In this document: piece by piece, positions 60,263-64,000 of the stretch
Numbering within the stretch: position 1 is the first letter of the stretch
How the letters are laid out: every line of letters begins with the position of its first letter
Source of the DNA: Aaosphaeria pasadenensis
Lineage: Eukaryota > Ascomycota > Dothideomycetes > Pleosporales
DNA length: 64,000 nt
Assembly (NCBI GenBank): GCA_022813625.1
Contig: JAKLMB010000024.1
Span: 124,001-188,000 of the forward strand
Direction of reading: 5' to 3'
Notes under the pieces: generated by a model
Told to the model about the DNA's origin: nothing
The model's database searches: none
What the model saw: the letters and a program-made list of their open reading frames with translations, nothing else
Made by a program: the position numbers and the translations under genes

Positions 60263-61727
60263 TAGTTTTCTACCCCGAGTAGGGGAAACATGGGACAGAT
60301 TGTCTCACACCATAAATAGGCTAGAACTATTCTCTTTTGTTAGCTTTTGCAAAGCGTTTTGGCGTTGCGGCATTACACCCATGGTCCTCTTGGGACATAG
60401 GATGTTTCGATTTCGCGATTATCATTGGCTTTGGATTGGGGCATTATACGGCTTTGCCGGGTTACCGTGGTCGGAGTACAACAGGAACAGGATTCAACCA
60501 TGATTAGATACCACTCCTACTTTTGTTTTTTTTTTCTATATACTTCTTACTTCCATCGAATAGCATCGAATTTCTACCCCACGCCTGCAGCCTTACCGCC
60601 TTGTTATAGGAGGACGCAAATCGAACATTTGGCATGTATGAACAAGCTTATTTGGCACGGGACGATAACGATAGGCTTGACCAACGCGTGTTGTACCTGA
60701 CTCGGCGAAAGCTTCGAAGGCAGCGACAAGAGGGCTATGGCATTTATTCTTTTCTAGATCGTTACGTTCGCAGTTGTCTTTGTGGTAGTGATTGACATTC
60801 GTGTCACCAACTCACGCGATAGGGTGCCCAAAGCGTAGCCCGCGGCCCAGCACCTCTATCCTCCGTTGTTCAGCAAACCTCATCACATGCCATATACACT
60901 GCCGCCGCCGGCCTCCTCATTGAATAATTTAAAGTGGTCTTGATACTGAGCTCATTGAGAATCCCTTGGATGCCATTCGATGAATCCTCATGATTGATGC
61001 GTTCGCTAGAGATTCGCACGCCAAATCACGCAGTCACAGCCCCAATCCATGGGACATACGATGCAGCCTGCAATCCATCCGTGAAAGGTGCCGCAGCAAC
61101 TCCACCCTCTTATCACACTTATCAATAAGACAACGTACGTCAAATGGCGCATCGGTTTCCGCAGCCGTCCTGCATCATTAATTGCCTTGCACGACAGCTG
61201 CACAGTACGAGTAACTTGACTAGAGACAAACTGCTGCTGACCTCGCGTTCGGGAACCCGGCTTGCTCTGATATGCACACAGCCCTTCTCCAAGGGGGATA
61301 AGTCCCAAGCCACTGTCTACCCACGCCTTCTGTCATTGGAGTGATTTTCGCCTGCTGTACTCCGCGGTCGTGATGGATTGGTCTCGCTGTAGCCTGCTGT
61401 CTGTGGCATCCCCAAGGCTAACCTCAATCGTACCCGGTGTGCAGCTTTCGCGGGCGAACGAAGAGTAGACCAGAAATGAGCAATAGTGAGGCTTGAAGCT
61501 TAGTACCACTGCCTCTCTAACTTTCAGCCTGTTTTCAAATCATTTCCTTTCTCTTGTCGTTACTCTTGTTATTTCTCTTTTTCTCCCACTCGCTGTTCAT
61601 GTTTGTCCGTCCTGTTGCCGCCACATTACACCCATTTACTGCATCAGAGAGCTTGGAAGCTCAACGGCAGGTTTGAGATCGGTCGAAAGGACAGTGGTAG
61701 GATTGGCAGCCACTTCAAAACTTAACA
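60263..61727. other. Intergenic
   Basis: 1.46 kb between two plus-strand genes. The last 250 bases are CT-rich, as in a leader. Small ORFs here have no recognisable features. Confidence 0.5.
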
Positions 61728-64000
61728 ATGTCTGGTCTCGAGGTACGTGTGACCCTTTCGGAATGCCGATTTCCCTCAGCTCGTTTGTTCACGTTGTAGA
61801 TAGCCACTTGCAGTAAGACGTACCCCGCAATGCGATTTCAGAGATCCGACTCTCAACTTCATGACTTTGAGCATGAGCTAACCTAGCCCACCTGTTAAAT
61901 AGGTTGTCGGCGCCGTTGCTGCTGTTGTTTCGGCGTTCCACGGTGGATCAGAGCTGGTAGCTCATATCAAAAGAAGGCACCGGAGACGAAGCAGTCGAAC
62001 GCAGACCCAACAAGATTTCGAGGAGAAACAGCTTCAAGACTCTCTTGAGACGGGAGAAGTTCAAGTTGCTAAGCGATATGCTGCTGACGTTCAAGATTTC
62101 GGAGAAATTGTGCGGATCGGTGACAGTGAGTTCATCAACCGGTTCCGAAGTCCGTCAAACAAGAATCCTCCCAGCTAACAAACGTGACAATATAGCCATA
62201 GCGCGCGATCGATTATTGCATATTGCCGTAGTTATGCAAGCAGAAATTATCAAGAGCTTGCAACTTGCTGTCAAAAATGAAAATGCGGTGCTGAATCTTA
62301 GACTCCTCCACGAGGCGTCCATCATGAACCGTAACGAATCTATCGTGACGTTGGATGAGATGAAACAAAGGATTCTGATAACACGCCCCCTTAAGCGGAC
62401 ATTGTCAACGTCGCCTCAGGATCGGAGAGATTCCAGAATCTCTGTCGAGACGGTGCAAACAATTCGGCCTGGAAATAATCCTCCTGTGCCAGATCCCTAT
62501 GCCCCTTCTGCTGTCAGCATCCCTGCGGCTGTGGAGTCTAAAAGTGCAAAGACCGGTTTAGCCAAGTATCTCAGTATGAAACGCAGTGGCAGCCAGTCTT
62601 CTACTTCTAGTCAATCCCCTCCGCCTGTCACTGCTTCTGGAGGTTTTCCATTCAGCCCAGCCCTACAGCAACTTCTTCAAGGTCCAGATCGAGTATCTAT
62701 CATGAAGGACATCGACGAAATAATCAGCTCCTACCAGGGATTACACATGGACGATGAAAGACGAGACACTTTGGCCATGCTTCATGGCGGGCATGGAGCG
62801 AAGCGAGATACACTGGCGGTTTTGAATGCTGGAGATAGCTACCAACGCGACATGATGGGCATGAACAGAGATGCAATGCAGATGTTGAGGAATCTTCCAC
62901 CCACACCAGAGGAGGCGCACGAGAACAAAGAATACCCAGCATTCAATCATGATATATTCAATCCCCAGCGAGCTTATGACCAGTATTTTAGCAAGCCGAA
63001 TCCACCACCACAGCGCCAGACGTCGACAGAATCAAGATGGTCCGCCTCCAGTTCTGTATACTCAGATACAGTGCCACCATCTCTATATAGCCACGACTCA
63101 GCATCGTCAAGGGAGTCACCTACGCCGCCATATGCCAATGACTTCCATCCAACAGGATCCGCACCCACTCAACACTTCTCTCAGCCTCACCAATCTTACA
63201 ACACACCTCAACCACAACCATATCATCCAGCGCCCCGGGACCTACCGACTTCATCCAATGCACCTTTCACCATACCACCACCCACCCGCACACCTCCAAC
63301 ACGCGATGACCAGAACACCAACAGGGCTGGGAATACGCGCTTTCATATCGTTCCCGATGGCTCACCTATCTCTTCCGCGTCCTCGACATCTACAGTTATT
63401 GCACCAAGCGGAGGAATTTCAGCTCTTGCTGCAGCCGCATCCAGCACTATGATGGCCACATCCACCGTACCACCACTTCCTCCCCCGAAACCCGCCTCCC
63501 TGAACTCGAACTCGTCGGATCAAATATCCATTATTCGAGCCAATCCGAACACCATCCGCACGAACACCATCCAGGGCCCCACCGCAGCTCAAGAAATAAT
63601 GATGTCGGGCCGGCCATGCAAAGACAACAACTACTGGGGCTTCTGCAAAGGCGCGTGGGCCGTTCGCGAGGAGCTCAAGCGGGGGCTACAAATCCAAGTC
63701 CGCCCTGACGGAATGTACAACACGCACCAGGTCTGGCAGTGCCGCCACTGCCACTTCACCGGCTCGACGCACACCGCGATCCACGCGTCCCGCAAGAACA
63801 AGAAGGAAACCATCGTCGACCCCTCCGTGCACACGTCCGCCGCGGGTATTAGGTACAAGTGGATCTTCCTCGCGAAGTCGCACGTCAAGAAGAAGACGCT
63901 GGAGAATGCGCGGAATCCGCTTGCGAGGCGAAAGGGTGAGCCGGAGGAGGATTGCAATTATGGTTGCGTGATTTGCTCGGTGGAGGGCAATGTCACTGGC
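61728..64000 (+). CDS. Fungal protein with STAND-like N-terminus and Cys-rich region, 3' partial
   Basis: Exons: 61728-61742 (MSGLE only), 61903-62125, 62196-64000 and on past the window; 681 residues visible. Introns have GTACGT and GTGAGT donors. The start MSGLE-VVGAVAAVVSAFHGGSELV recalls the short N-terminal segments of fungal STAND/HeLo-like signalling proteins, followed by a basic RRHRRR. Residues about 75-130 are helical (LLHIAVVMQAEIIKSLQLAV). The middle is Pro/Ser-rich with SPPPV and LPPPK tracts. From about residue 553 to the window end there is a Cys-containing block: SGRPCKDNNYWGFCKG, WQCRHCHFTGS, then CNYGCVICS, with a CxxC pair and CxxxCxxC spacing, which fits zinc binding. A basic segment SRKNKKE lies between. 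I do not know the family. The frame stays open for the last 1.8 kb, which supports a real gene, and the rest of the protein is missing. Confidence 0.75.

Overview
The window is from a filamentous ascomycete (Pezizomycotina). The evidence is short spliceosomal introns (about 46-80 nt) with GTAAGT/GTATGT-type donors and CTAAC/CTGAC branch sites, pyrimidine-rich 5' leaders, mostly mid-size intergenic spaces, and single-copy housekeeping genes in their fungal form. I cannot name the species. No transposon, CRISPR array, rRNA or viral insert was seen. I found 14 protein genes, two of them cut by the window ends, and one intron-containing tRNA.

Layout. 1-5.3 kb: a class I DAHP synthase (5' end missing), a tRNA-Ala(UGC), a small four-helix membrane protein of the DUF7704 type, and PER1 (GPI-anchor lipid remodelling). 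5.3-31.7 kb: a siderophore locus. It holds a 5,373-residue ferrichrome/ferricrocin-type non-ribosomal peptide synthetase on the minus strand, a divergent full-size ABC-B transporter, and an L-ornithine N5-monooxygenase (sidA). 31.7-64 kb: YAK1 kinase, eIF3c (NIP1), a PAP2 lipid phosphatase, SNF8 (ESCRT-II), AAR2 (U5 snRNP assembly), a LITAF-domain protein, an unrecognised 863-residue protein, an AFG2-like two-ring AAA ATPase, a Ser/Pro-rich protein of unknown function, and a Cys-containing, Pro/Ser-rich protein that runs off the right end.

The siderophore genes form a pathway. SidA makes N5-hydroxyornithine. An acyltransferase not present here would acylate it. The synthetase, with modules A-T-C x4 then T-C-T-C, would join three acyl-hydroxyornithines with small amino acids into a cyclic hexapeptide. 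The ABC transporter may move the product or an intermediate, which is inference. Two exact matches to the published iron-repressor GATA consensus ATCWGATAA (SreA/SRE/Fep1/Urbs1 family) lie in the two promoter regions of this locus: one in the synthetase/ABC divergent spacer, one upstream of sidA. I consider this the best-supported regulatory reading of the window.

I did not find a clearly new biological system. The points most worth checking are the four-adenylation-domain synthetase with its transporter and paired GATA sites, a predicted GC-AG intron in the unrecognised gene at 51.7-54.3 kb, the AFG2-like protein whose first ATPase ring has a changed Walker B motif, and two long unassigned proteins near the right end.
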